Shown: positions 33,121 to 45,802 of the stretch, one piece after another
Layout of the letters: each line of letters begins with the position of its first letter
Numbering within the stretch: the first letter of the stretch is position 1
NCBI GenBank assembly: GCA_963556195.1
Contig: OY744520.1
Span: forward strand, 146,996,929 to 147,060,928
Length of the DNA: 64,000 nucleotides
From: Sepiola atlantica
Taxonomy: Eukaryota; Mollusca; Cephalopoda; Sepiida; Sepiolidae
Direction: 5' to 3'
Notes under the pieces: model-generated
Told to the model about the DNA's origin: nothing
The model's database searches: none
Seen by the model: only the letters and a program-made list of their open reading frames with translations
Position numbers and translations under genes: made by a program

Positions 33121-33366
33121 AAATATTTGTTATTGTTTATTTATCTATGGACGTATACGTTTCGTCTCTTTTCAATCAAGACTTATCAGCATAGAAGTAT
33201 GACTATTCACTACCGGTCACACGATTCGAAAGTCTTTTTCAACCCAAATCTAACGTCGTTAACCGATCGGCCAATTCTGAATAGCTTATAAACAATGATA
33301 ATTTTAACACATTTAAAGCGGCGAGACATACAGGCATTCAACTTCTATAAGGGAAGGAATGATGCT
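33121..33366 (-). mobile_element. Retrozyme-like unit 2 (3' part shortened)
   Basis: This is the second direct copy. It matches unit 1 to about 33348 (CATTCAACTTCTAT), then jumps to GGAATGATGCTTCAATATA. That end corresponds to the GCTTCAAATATA junction between the units, so an internal piece of about 60 bp is missing. A TA microsatellite follows. TA runs thus flank the pair on both sides. Confidence 0.8.
33145..33194 (-). ncRNA. Hammerhead ribozyme with G8-to-A core change
   Basis: It has the same architecture as the copy at 32846-32895, but the core reads CTGATAA. This changes G8, whose 2'-OH acts as general acid and which pairs with C3, to A. Stem II is GTCTT / GAGAC with one G-U pair. Stem I, stem III, GAAA and the GUC site are unchanged. 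From the known chemistry I infer strongly reduced or no cleavage. Confidence 0.85.
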
Positions 33367-33367
33367 T

Positions 33368-33369
<2 letters not shown>

Positions 33370-33434
<65 letters not shown>

Positions 33435-33511
33435 ATTTAAGCAGCAGTCTTTTTAAGCAAACATTGTGAAACATTAAAACATAAAGATTCTGTTATGTTT
33501 AATAATGTTTG

Positions 33512-33561
<50 letters not shown>
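33370..33561. repeat. Two TA microsatellites around a short spacer
   Basis: TA runs lie at 33370-33431 and 33514-33561. The spacer contains an imperfect inverted pair, AGCAAACATTGTGAAACATT and AATGTTTGCT. Confidence 0.9.
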
Positions 33562-33562
<1 letters not shown>

Positions 33563-34315
33563 TATCAAAACATACCTGCCCTCCAGACAGCAATTAATTG
33601 GGATTGGAGGCCGTTAATTAAACAAATATTTAGTCAGAGAATTCCAAAATTTTAACAACAAACTTTGGTGAATGTGTAGATTGACAAACTCAGTAAAATT
33701 AGACCCCCCCCCTAAAAATAAGATTTTTCTTTTTACGGCCATTCAAAATTATAGGGCAGTTAACTAATATCTTTTTGAATACTAATCTTAAGTTTGACTG
33801 GCTAGGTCGTAAAACCACACGCAACTGCCCCCCAAAAATAACGTACAGAATTCATCTCCAATGACATAAAATGGTTAACTGCCATAAAATCCTAGAATGG
33901 CTCGAAAATGGAGGATCATTTCACGTTAAATTTATTTGCAAAACTAAATTCTAAAATATTTTTTGTTGTTTCTCGTTCCACCAGTTTTTAAAGTATTAAC
34001 ACGTAATCACCTAAAAAAGTAGAATCGCATTTTATTTTAATTAGTTATATAATTTTAAAGTTTTTTATTTAATTTTCACGGGAAGATTAAACACAACTAA
34101 AATCAATTGCTTAAAATAAAAATAAAAAAAGGACATATTGTTAAAAACAATGTATAAGATTTAAACAAATTAAATATGGGTAAATTTGCAGATTAACACT
34201 CTCCGATATACCCCCGAAAAAGTGACATTCTGCTTTTTTTAGGCGATTGCGTGTAACCACCGTGGAAAACGGAGATACAGAAAAACAAATATTTTAGAAT
34301 TTAGTAAGGATCAGT

Positions 34316-34363
<48 letters not shown>

Positions 34364-34760
34364 ACTGTATATATCAAACGTACTATGTCTCCAATTTCCG
34401 AGCCATTCTATCGTTTTCTGGAATTACCAAAAGTTTTTACTACTATCCCTAAGTCTGAGTGGCAAGGTCATAAAACATGCAATCGCCTAAAAAAGTAGCT
34501 ACCCCCCCCCCAAAAAAAAACACAGTGGATTTAACTCCAATAGAGAAAAAGAATTTAGTTAATTGCTCTAAAAGTGGCTCTCAAAATAGGGATCATTTTA
34601 CATTAAATTTATATACCAAAAATTGCCCCCACTTTAAATTCTAAAATAATACTTTTTTCTTTTCATCTTTCCGTGAAGTTTTTCAGGATGTTCACACCTG
34701 ATCGCCTAAAACAGGTAGAATACTTTTGGGGTCGATGGGGGTAATTTCGCGGAGGATGTT
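33562..34760. repeat. Diverged duplicated repeat around a TA run
   Basis: The blocks CTAAGTTTGACTGGCTAGG / CTAAGTCTGAGTGGCAAGG, TCGCCTAAAAAAGTAG, ATTTATCTCCAAT-like, GGATCATTT.AC.TTAAATTTAT and AAATTCTAAAATA occur in order at about 33780-34060 and again at about 34440-34700. A TA run at 34316-34361 sits between them, flanked by an inverted CAGTTGTATA / TATACAACTG. A related piece (ATAATCGCCTAAAATATTAG) recurs at 38680. No coding capacity. Confidence 0.7.
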
Positions 34761-36388
34761 AATCTACAATCATACGAATCAATATTTTTTTCGTAATTGG
34801 GACAGATCACAGTGCTACTAAACTATTGTTTTAATTTGTCAATTAGAATAGTGATAAGGTCTTTATAAACATTAAACAATAAGTTTGTTGTTAAACTTTA
34901 CAATAAAGGCATTAACTTAACTAATAAAGAAGTTATATATTTATCTTTCAGGGAAAATGTAAATACTGAAAAAAGAGGGCGTTAGAAAGGGATTAGAGAG
35001 AAAGCGAGCGAGACAACCACACCCTATCTCCCCTCCTCTTTCTATTCACGCCTATGCCTCGCTAATGGCGAGCCACAACCGTCAATAAGGTCGTAAAAGC
35101 TGGTTGTTTAAACTTAAGGTGCTTTAATTATTTTTCCGATTTAATTATTAAATAACTTTAAGCAATTACTGTTAATATAGATGAAACTATTGCATATAGA
35201 TAACAAACATAAGCAAATGCAATTCCAAAATAATAATACCTAATGTCAATCAATTATGAACGGGTTAAAAATACTTATGCTAATTAGGCAGTCAAAATCT
35301 TAATCGTTTATCTACACTACTCGATAATCTGTATATATACAGATTATCGAGTCCTTATAGTGTATTCTTGATTACAATAACAGTAACCTGTTTTGGTTAT
35401 TAGATAGCAGTGATAAATTAAAAAAAAACTTTCGCATTTATTCATTTACTATCAAGATACTCGCCCTCCGGACAGTAATTAATATGGCTGTAGCCTTATC
35501 TACATAAAACAATGTTCTTTTCACATTTTGATAATTTGGAGAAAAACAACAAAAAGGGTATTGTCATGTTGTTATTTGATATATTCCAACTGTGAGATTT
35601 GATTTTGTATAAGTATACATATGAAGGTATTAAACGAAAAATCGGGATGATGATCAAGAATAACCAACAGAAAGGGTGAAAAATAAAACTAAGAATCAAC
35701 AAATAACTGTTACAAACGGCAATAAACCTTTTTAAAGCGTTTTTATTGCATTTTGATAATTCGTCCAAATCCGATTGCGTTACAGTTCCATTTTAAAGAT
35801 GGCGTATGCGAATATTCCTGACGTATGTTTTTTGTCTCTTCCGGCGAAGAAACAAACAAATAGTAAACAAATGACTGTCCCAAACGATTTAAAATACTTT
35901 TGCTACTTAATTTAAATTAAATAAATACTAAAAAAAAACTTTGTAGATGTTCGGCAAACGCCTGCCAGTCCTCTTTTTTAAGTGTAACGTAATATATTTG
36001 ATTGATTTTTTTATAATTTAAATAAAAAACGCTTTAAAGTACTTTAACAGTGAAAATAGGCAGGTAGGTAGAACAAAATATTTTATTGCCTTTGGTAACA
36101 CGTATTTGTTCACTATTTGCTTAATGCGCACCTAGTCGACCCATTGGTTGTCCGTGACAATCGCCAAATGCGGAACGTCAATTGGTCAAATAAAACCATT
36201 ATATATTCCTGAGTAATTCAAAATGGTTATTTGTGTTTTTCGTCTTCATTATTAAAGACAGAAATATAAAACCAAACTTAATGACAATTTTTTAAACATA
36301 TGATTCTATTTTATTTATTTTTGTAATTTATAAAGGTCAGAGGAGTGGGGCTTATTTCTTTGTTGTTTTTTATGGCAAATGTAATCAT
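34761..36388. other. Non-coding AT-rich stretch
   Basis: No gene is recognised. ATACTCGCCCTCCGGACAG near 35458 echoes ACCTGCCCTCCAGACAG near 33572, so part of it belongs to the repeat listed before. The 90-residue minus-strand frame at 35496-35768 has no known motif. Confidence 0.5.
35319..35352. repeat. Perfect 34-bp palindrome
   Basis: ACTCGATAATCTGTATA is followed at once by its exact reverse complement with no loop. It can extrude as a cruciform. No protein-binding role can be assigned from sequence alone. Confidence 0.95.
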
Positions 36389-36467
36389 TATTATTATTAT
36401 TATACTTATCATCATCATCATCGTTGGCGTCGCCGTCGTCGCCGTCGTCAACAACAACAACAAAAAC
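36389..36467. repeat. Compound trinucleotide microsatellite
   Basis: ATT, then ATC, then a GTCGCC/GTC block, then AAC units follow each other within 80 bp (TATTATTATTATTAT, ATCATCATCATC, GCCGTCGTCGCCGTCGTC, AACAACAACAAC). Confidence 0.93.
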
Positions 36468-36831
36468 CGGAAGTTATCTTTCGAATTTCAAAACTATCAT
36501 TTTGAATGTTAAACGTTTTTTACTAAATCGTTGTAAACGATATTACTAATAATAAGAATATGATTATTAATATGAGAAAAGTATTATATCTATGTAAGGA
36601 AAGTAGAGTACAGGAATAGAAATGAATTATGAAAAATATTAATACATTTAAAAGTGTTTATGAAATTATTATTTAAAAAAGCATCTTGGTCAGCGAGTTT
36701 TGGCAGTGTCCTGTTGGGTATATATAATGGGTCTGAAACCCTTTCAATGTAAAATTGAATTAAATAAGCTTATAGTGTTTTGATATAAATATATTCCGAA
36801 TAAATTTTAAAACATTTCGGTTTTATTCATT

Positions 36832-36872
<41 letters not shown>

Positions 36873-37300
36873 GAGAGAGGGAAAGGTGATGGATGTACTA
36901 GAAGAACGTGGAAAATGAATCCCCCGAACAGAACAATTTTTCATTACTTTTATGTCCAGTTAGGAAAATAAAAATGCAGATATAAATAAACTAAATCTTC
37001 ATTTCAATTTTGATGAAAATCCGTTAGATGTTTTTTTTTTAGAAAGTGTTTAAATTTCAGGCTCAATCTTAATGTGCATCAAAAAGAAATTGAAACTCAG
37101 AGAATCTTTTTACGTTTCTGTCTAATAACTATGTATTAAAGTTAATGCAGATTTGATATATTTGAATTTTCAAATGGGAAATCCTACCCATGTTATGCTC
37201 CTTAAAACTCCTTTAAATTACTCCAAAGAAACTGAAATTAAATATATTGAATAAGTGATGTCTTATAATTATTGTTTAAATTTCACAACAATTGGAGGCA
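36468..37300. other. Non-coding stretch with a TA run
   Basis: A TA run lies at 36833-36870. No gene is recognised. Confidence 0.55.
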
Positions 37301-37385
37301 TCTGAATTCTCTCGCTCTCTCTTCATCACTCTCTTGCTCTCTCTCCCTCTCTCTCGCTCTCTCTTACTCTCTCTCTTTCTCTCTC

Positions 37386-37455
<70 letters not shown>
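37301..37455. repeat. CT-rich then TA microsatellite
   Basis: An irregular CT/CGCT run (37310-37387) passes into about 33 TA units. Confidence 0.95.
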
Positions 37456-37461
<6 letters not shown>

Positions 37462-37529
37462 TTTCATGTATTCACATTAAATTTTAAAAGGAGATATAAT
37501 TTTTTATGTATCAATTTTCAGTATTTACT

Positions 37530-37716
37530 TCAACAGTGCTCGATACGTAAGTAGAGCTAGGTAGTAAGCTATGAAAATATATTTATGGCAATTAAGCTAC
37601 ACAGAGGCTCCCACGTTTCATACCCGGGGAGAATCTTCAGGCTAAAATGATTTCTCCCGGGGATGAAACGCGGGAGACTCTGTGTAGCTTAATTGCTATA
37701 AATATATTCTCATAGC

Positions 37717-37720
<4 letters not shown>
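37530..37720. repeat. Fold-back with about 69-bp arms
   Basis: The left arm 37565-37633 and right arm 37651-37719 are near-exact reverse complements: TAAGCTATGA...GCTACACAGAG...TTTCATACCCGGGGAGAA against TTTCTCCCGGGGATGAAAC...CTCTGTGTAGC...CATAGCTTA. The loop is about 17 bp. Read on the minus strand, the left arm gives PEDSPGYETWEPLCSLIA, which may be the C-terminal coding end of an old retroelement. Its left flank is shared with 32697-32770. Confidence 0.9.

Positions 37721-37787
<67 letters not shown>
37721..37787. repeat. TA microsatellite
   Basis: About 33 TA units. Confidence 0.96.
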
Positions 37788-37790
<3 letters not shown>

Positions 37791-38342
37791 TAACATTAAT
37801 ACACGAATAAAGAATTACCCACACAAAATTCGAACCTGATGATCAAAAAAAAGATCAAAATAAGTGAGAAATTGCAAAATCGATAATGTTTGATCTGAGA
37901 TTCACTCGTGACCTTGAAGAGCAGATAATAAATAAGACAACACCGTGGTATATTTACAAGAGTGTTTATTTACAGAAGGACAGAATAGTGTGTTATAGAA
38001 AGACTGCTTGTTCTTCGTCGTAGGGTCATTTATACATAATGTTTAGAAGTGTACATATAGTCACAAAATATGATAGATAAGCATAACACTTGCTACACTC
38101 TGGGGAGCCTGTGTACATCGTGAAATGCATAATTGCAAATTAATCTGATGCATTTCTATACAGAGGCGAAACAGCTGTAAGATCTACGAATAAAAAAGGA
38201 TTTAATAAATGGTAGAATTCTTTCATTCATACCTGGCTCTAGTGTTAGAAAAAATATGATAAAACATAATTGATACCAAACTATTAGGCTGCATTTTGTT
38301 ACCTATATACAAAACTAACAACAAATAAACCTAAATTGCAAA
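37788..38342. other. Non-coding stretch, no gene recognised
   Basis: I considered a retroelement terminal repeat because of the TATTTACAAGAGTGTTTATTTAC and GGGGAGCCTGTGT strings, but found no matching partner in the window. Confidence 0.4.
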
Positions 38343-38551
<209 letters not shown>

Positions 38552-38749
38552 TTCTAGTCCGCCAGTGAAAGAAAACAACCAGAGAAGAAATAGACTGTTT
38601 TTGCTTTTATTTAATCAAACTTGCATTAATTGAAGAATATAAAATAATATTCTATATACATATTATTTCCATTATACATAATCGCCTAAAATATTAGAAT
38701 CTCATTTTAGTGGGGGTGATGTAGTTGACGGTGTTATCAATTACGTATT

Positions 38750-38885
38750 GCCCTTTGTAATTGTCAATCCCCGAAGGCAGAGATAGACACAATGACATAA
38801 ATGCCCTAATCTATAAGGATTTCTCTTATGACAGAAAAGATAAAGTGAAGTATCAGAACAGATACTACATTTTGCATTTTTTATT
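38750..38885 (-). mobile_element. Probable third, diverged U2-headed SINE copy
   Basis: On the minus strand this carries TGTAGTATCTGTTCT (identical to U2 snRNA over 15 nt) near 38870-38856. About 90 nt later it has GTGTCTATCTCTGCC and TTCGGGGATTGA, which aligns with TTGTCTTGGCCTTCGGGGCTTGA at the same relative place in copy 1. Order and orientation agree. The 5'-most U2 bases are lost or altered (GCAAAA) and the spacing is about 35 nt longer. The 80-residue plus-strand frame here has no known motif. Confidence 0.45.
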
Positions 38886-39009
38886 TGTTAAAAATATAAA
38901 ATATAATATTTTACAAATTAGGCACAAGGATGTTGTTTTGCTAAAAAGAATTATACAAAGGAATTTCTTGCCAATAACAGAAATAAAAACAAAAGTTATT
39001 TAATGAATA

Positions 39010-42000
39010 ACCTTTATAATTAAGCCTAAACAATTATACAATTAAACAAGTAAAATTAAACCTAAACAATTATACAATTAAACAAGTAAAATTAAAACTA
39101 AACAATTATACAATTAAACAAGTAAAATTAAACCTGAACAATTATACAATTAAACAAGCAAAATTAAACCTAAAAAATTATACAATAAAACAAGCAAAAT
39201 TAAACCTAAACAATTATACAATTAACAAGTACAATTAAACCTACATAATTATACCATTAAACACGTAAAATTGAACCTAAACAATTATACAATAAAACAA
39301 GTAAAATAAAACCTAAACAATTTTACAATTAAACAAGTAAAATAAAACCTAAACAATTATACAATTAAACAAGTAAAATTAAACCTAAACAATTATACAA
39401 TTAAACAAGTAAAATTAAACCTAAACAATTATACAATTAAACAAGTAAACTTGAACTTAAACAATTATACTATTAAACAAGTAAAATTATACCTAAACAA
39501 TTATACAATTAAACAAGTAAAATTAAACCTAAACAATTATACTTTTAACCAAGTAAAACTTAACCTAAACAATCATACAATTAAACAAGTACAATGAAAC
39601 CTTAAAATTTATCCAATTAAACAAGTAAAATGAAACCTAAACAATTATACAATTAAACAAGTAAAACTAAACCTAAACAATTATACAATAAAAAAAGTAA
39701 AATTAAACCTAAACAATTATACAATTAAAAAAGTGAAATTAAACCTAAACAATTATACAATTAAACCAGTAAAATAATACCAAACAATTATACCATTAAA
39801 CAAGTACAATTAAACCTAAAATATTATACAATTAAACATGTACAATTAAACCAACACAATTATGCAATTAAAAAAGTAGAATTAAACCTAAACCATTACA
39901 CTATAAAACAAGTAAAATTAAACCTAAACAATTATACAATTAAACAAGTAAAATTTAACCTAAACAATTATACAATTAAACAAGTAAAATTGAACCTAAA
40001 CAATTATACAATTTAACAAGTAAAATTAAACCTAAACAATTATACAATTAAACAAGTAAAATATAACCTAAACAATTATACAAATAAAACAAGTAAAATT
40101 AAACCTAAACAATCATACTATGAAACAAGTAAAATACAAGCTAAACAGTTATGCAATTTAACAAGTAAAATAAAACCTACACAATTACACAATTCAAGTA
40201 AAATTAAACCTAAACAATTATACTATCAAACAAGTAAAATAAAAACTAAAGAGTTATACAATTAAACAAGTAAAATAAAACCTAAACAATAATACAATTA
40301 AACAAGTATAATGAAACCTAAACAATTATACAATGAAACATGTAAAATGAAACCTAAAGAGTTATACAATTAAACCAGTAAAATAAAACCGAAACAATTA
40401 TACTATTAAACAGGTAAAATTAAACCTAAACAATTATACTATTAAACAAGTAAAATTAAACCTAAACAATTATACTATTAAACAGGTTAAATTAAACCTA
40501 CATAATTATACAATTAAACAAGTAAAATGAAACCTAAACAATTATACAATTAAACTATTAAAATTAAACCTAAAAAATTATCCAATGAAACAAGTAAAAT
40601 TAAACCCAAACAATTATACAATTAAACAAGTAAAATTAAACCTAAATATTATACAATTTAACAAGTATAATAAAACCTAAAAAAACATCCAATGAAACAA
40701 GTAAAATTAAACCTAAACAATTATACAATTACACAAGTAAAATTAAACGTAAACAATCATACAATTCAACAAATAAAATTAAACCTAAACAATTATACAA
40801 TTAAACATGTAAAATTGAACCTAAACAATTACACAATTAAACAAGTAAAATTACATCTAAACAATTATACAATTACACAAGTAAAATACAACCTAAACAA
40901 TTATACTATTAAACAAGTAAAATTTAACCTAAACAATTATACAATTAAACAAGTAAAATTAAACCTAAACAATTATGCAATTAAACAAGTAAAATTAAAA
41001 CTAAACAATTATACAATTAAACAAGTAAAATTAAACCTAAACAATTATACTATTAAACAAGTAAAATTAAACCTAAACAATTATACAATTAAACAAGTAA
41101 AATTAAACCTAAACAATTATGCAATTAAACAAGTAAAATTAAAACTAAACAATTATACAATTAAACAAGTAAAATTAAACCTAAACAATTATACTATTAA
41201 ACAAGTAAAATTGAACCTAAACAATTATACAATTAAACAAGTAAAATTAAACCTAAACAATTATGCAATTAAACAAGTAAAATTAAATCTAAAATATTAT
41301 ACAATTTAACAAGTATAATAAAACCTAAAAAAACATCCAATGAAACAAGTAAAATTAAACCTAAACAATTATACAATTACACAAGTAAAATTAAACGTAA
41401 ACAATCATACAATTCAACAAGTAAAATTAAACCTAAACAATTATACAATTAAACAAGTAAAATAAAGTCTAAACAATTATACTATTAAACAAGTAAAATT
41501 TAACCTAAACAATTATACTATTAAACAAGTAAAATTGAACCTAAACAATTATGCAATTAAACAAGTTTAATTAAACCTAAACAATTATACAATTAAACAA
41601 GTTAAATTAAACCTAAACAATTATACAATTAAACAAGTTAAATTAAACCTAAACAATTATACAATTAAACAAGTAAAATTAAACCTAAACATATATACAA
41701 TTAAACAAGTTAAATTAAACCTAAACAATTATGCAATTAAACAAGTAAAACTAAACTTAAACAATCATATAAGAAAACAAATAAAATGAAACCGTAACAA
41801 TTATACTATTAAACAAGTAAAATTAAACCAAATAATTATACAATTAAACAAGTAAAATTAAACCTAAACAATTATGCAATTAAACAAGTAAAATTAAATC
41901 TAAACAATTATACAATTAAACAAGTAAAATAAAACCTAAAAAATCATCTAATAAAACAAGTAACATTAAACCTAAACAATCGTACAATAAATAAAGTAAA

Positions 42001-45000
42001 ATTAAACCTTAACAATTATACTATTAAACAAGTAAAATTAACCCTAAACAATTATACAATTAAACAAGTAAAATTAAACCTAAACAATTATACTTTTAAC
42101 CAAGTAAAACTTAACCTAAACACTCATACAATTAAACAAGTACAATGAAACCTTAAAATTTATCCAATTAACAAGTAAAATGAAACCTAAACAATTATAC
42201 AATTAAACAAGTAAAACTAAACCTAAACAATTATACAATAAAAAAAGTAAAATCAAACCTAAACAATTATACAATTAAAAAAGTGAAATTAAACCTAAAC
42301 AATTATACAATTAAACCAGTAAAATTAAACCAAACAATTATACCATTAAACAAGTACAATTAAACCTAAAATATTATACAATTAAACATGTACAATTAAA
42401 CCAACACAATTATGCAATTAAAAAAGTAGAATTAAACCTAAACCATTACACTATAAAACAAGTAAAATTGAACCTAAACAATTATACAATTAAACAAGTA
42501 AAATTGAACCTAAACAATTATGCAATTTAACAAGTAAAATTAAACCTAAACAATTATACAATTAAACAAGTAAAATTAAACCTAAACAATCATACTATTA
42601 AAAAAGTAAAATACAACCTAAACAGTTATGCAATTTAACAAGTAAAATAAAACCTAAACAATTACACAATTCAAGTAAAATTAAACCTAAACAATTATAC
42701 TATTAAACAAGTAAAATAAAAACTAAACAATAATACAATTAAACAAGTAAAATGAAACCTAAACAATAATACAATGAAACATGTAAAATGAAACCTAAAC
42801 AATTATGCAATGAAACATGTAAAATGAAACCTAAAGAGTTAGACCATTAAACCAGTAAAATTAAACCGAAACAATTATACAATTAAACTATTAAAATTAA
42901 ACCTAAAAAATTATCCAATGAAACAAGTAAAATTAAACCAAAACAATTATACAATTAAACAAGTAAAATTAAACCTAAAATATTATACAATTAAACAAGT
43001 AAAATAAAACCTAAAAAATCATCCAATGAAACAAGTTAAATTAAACCTAAACAATTATACAATTATACAAGTAAAATTTAACCTAAACAATTATACAATT
43101 AAACAAGTAAAATTAAACCTAAACAATTATACAATTAAACAAGTAACATTAAACCTAAACAATTATACAATTAAACATGTAAAATGAAACCTAAACAATT
43201 ATACAATTAAACAAGTTAAATTAAACCTAAACAATTATACAATTAAACAAGTTAAATTAAACCTAAACAATTATACAATTAAACAAGTTAAATTAAACCT
43301 ACAAAATTATACAATTAAATAAGTAAAATTAAACCTCAACAATTATACAATTAAACAAGTTAAATTAAACCTAAACAATCATACTATTAAAAAAGTAAAA
43401 TACAACCTAAACAGTTATGCAATTTAACAAGTAAAATAAAACCTAAACAATTACACAATTCAAGTAAAATTAAACCTAAACAATTATACAATTAAACAAG
43501 TAAAATTAAACGTAAACAATCATACAATTAAACAAGTAAAATAAAACCTAATCAAGTACACAATTAAACAAGAAAAATTAAACCTAAACAATTATACAAT
43601 TAAACAAGAAAAATTAAACCTAAACAATTATACAAATAAACAAGATAATTAAACCTAAACAATTATACAATTTAACAAGTAAAATTAAACCTAAACAATG
43701 ATACAATTAAACAAGAAAAATTAAACCTAAACAATTATACAATTAAACAAGAAAAATTAAACCTAAACAATTATACAATTAAACAAGAAAAATTAAACCT
43801 AAACAATTATACAATTAAACAAGAAAAATTAAACCTAAACAATTATACAATTAAACAAGAAAAATTAAACCTAAACAATTATACAATTAAACAAGAAAAA
43901 TTAAACCTAAACAATTATACAATTAAACAAGAAAAATTAAACCTAAACAATTATACAGTAAAACAAGTAAAATAAAACCTAAACAATTATACAATTAAAC
44001 AAGTAAAATTAAACCTAAACAATCATACTATTAAAAAAGTAAAATACAACCTAAACAGTTATGCAATTTAACAAGTAAAATAAAACCTAAACAATTACAC
44101 AATTCAAGTAAAATTAAACCTAAACAATTATACAATTAAACAAGTAAAATTAAACGTAAACAATCATACAATTAAACAAGTAAAATAAAACCTAATCAAG
44201 TACACAATTAAACAAGAAAAATTAAACCTAAACAATTATACAATTAAACAAGAAAAATTAAACCTAAACAATTATACAAATAAACAAGATAATTAAACCT
44301 AAACAATTATACAATTTAACAAGTAAAATTAAACCTAAACAATGATACAATTAAACAAGAAAAATTAAACCTAAACAATTATACAATTAAACAAGAAAAA
44401 TTAAACCTAAACAATTATACAATTAAACAAGAAAAATTAAACCTAAACAATTATACAATTAAACAAGAAAAATTAAACCTAAACAATTATACAATTAAAC
44501 AAGAAAAATTAAACCTAAACAATTATACAATTAAACAAGAAAAATTAAACCTAAACAATTATACAAATAAACAAGAAAATTAAACCTAAACAATTATACA
44601 ATTAAACAAGATAATTAAACCTAAACAATTATACAATTTAACAAGTAAAATTAAACCTAAACAATGATACAATTAAACAAGAAAAATTAAACCTAAACAA
44701 TTATACAATTAAACAAGAAAAATTAAACCTAAACAATTATACAATTAAACAAGAAAAATTAAACCTAAACAATTATACAAATAAACAAGAAAATTAAACC
44801 TAAACAATTATACAATTAATCAAGTAAAATTAAACTTAAACAGTTATACAATCAAACAAGTAAAATTAAACGTAAACAATTATACTATTAAACGAGTAAA
44901 ATTAAACCTAAACAATTATGCAATTTAACAAGTAAAATGAAACCTAAACAATTATACAATTAAACAAGTAAAATTAAACCTAAATAATTATACAATTAAA

Positions 45001-45802
45001 CAAGTAAAATTAAACCTAAACTATAATACTATTAAACGAGTAAAATTAAACCTAAACAATTATGCAATTTAACAAGTAAAATAAAACCTACACAATTATA
45101 CAATTAAACAAGTAAAATTAAACCTAAACAATTATACAATTAAACAAGTAAAATTAAACCTAAACAATTATACTATTAAACAAGTAAAATTAAACCTAAA
45201 TAATTATACAATTAAACAAGTAAAATTAAACTTTAACAATTATACAATTAAACAAGTAAAATTAAACGTAAACAATTATACAATTAAACAAGTACAATTA
45301 AACCTAAACAATAATACTATTAAACGAGTAAAATTAAACGTAAACAATTATGCAATTTAACAAGTAAAATGAAACTTAAACAATTATACAATTAAACAAG
45401 TAAAATTAAACCTAAATAATTATACAATTAAACAAGTAAAATTAAACCTAAACTATAATACTATTAAACGAGTAAAATTAAACCTAAACAATTATGCAAT
45501 TTAACAAGTAAAATTAAACCTAAACAATTATACAATTAAACAAGTAAAATTAAACCTAAACAATTATACAATTAAACAAGTAAAATTAAACCTAAACAAT
45601 TATACTATTAAACAAGTAAAATTAAACCTAAATAATTATACAATTAAACAAGTAAAATTTAACCAAACAATTATACAATTAAACAAGTAAAATCAAACCT
45701 AAACAATCATACAATTAAACAAGTAAAATCAAACCTAAACAATTATACAATTAAACAAGTAAAATTAAACCAAACAATTATACAATTAAACAAGTAAAAT
45801 TT
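39010..45802. repeat. 36-bp AT-rich satellite array, about 6.8 kb
   Basis: The consensus unit is AAGTAAAATTAAACCTAAAC followed by AATTATACAATTAAAC (36 bp), about 185-190 copies. Because 36 is a multiple of three, undamaged stretches stay open and read KQVKLNLNNYTI; the longest (205 residues) spans 40692-41309. Higher-order structure is visible: the AAACATCC variant recurs at 40683 and 41331, 648 bp apart (exactly 18 units). A cluster starting CATACTATTA recurs at 42591, 43380 and 44024, the last two 644 bp apart. A block starting CTTTTAACC at 39542 recurs at 42093. A variant with AAGAAAAATT dominates 43560-44790. Divergence is higher at 39.0-40.6 kb than in the recently duplicated centre. Confidence 0.97.

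Noticed and set aside
37788..38342. LTR retrotransposon end
   Set aside because: No second terminal repeat, primer site or gag-pol sequence is found nearby.
40692..41309. 205-residue KQVKLNLNNYTI repeat protein
   Set aside because: It is a stretch of the 36-bp satellite without indels; neighbouring units are full of stops and frameshifts.
39010..45802. Telomeric repeat, because units contain CCTAAA
   Set aside because: The unit is 36 bp with a single CCTAAA per unit; true telomere repeats are 5-7 bp and contiguous.
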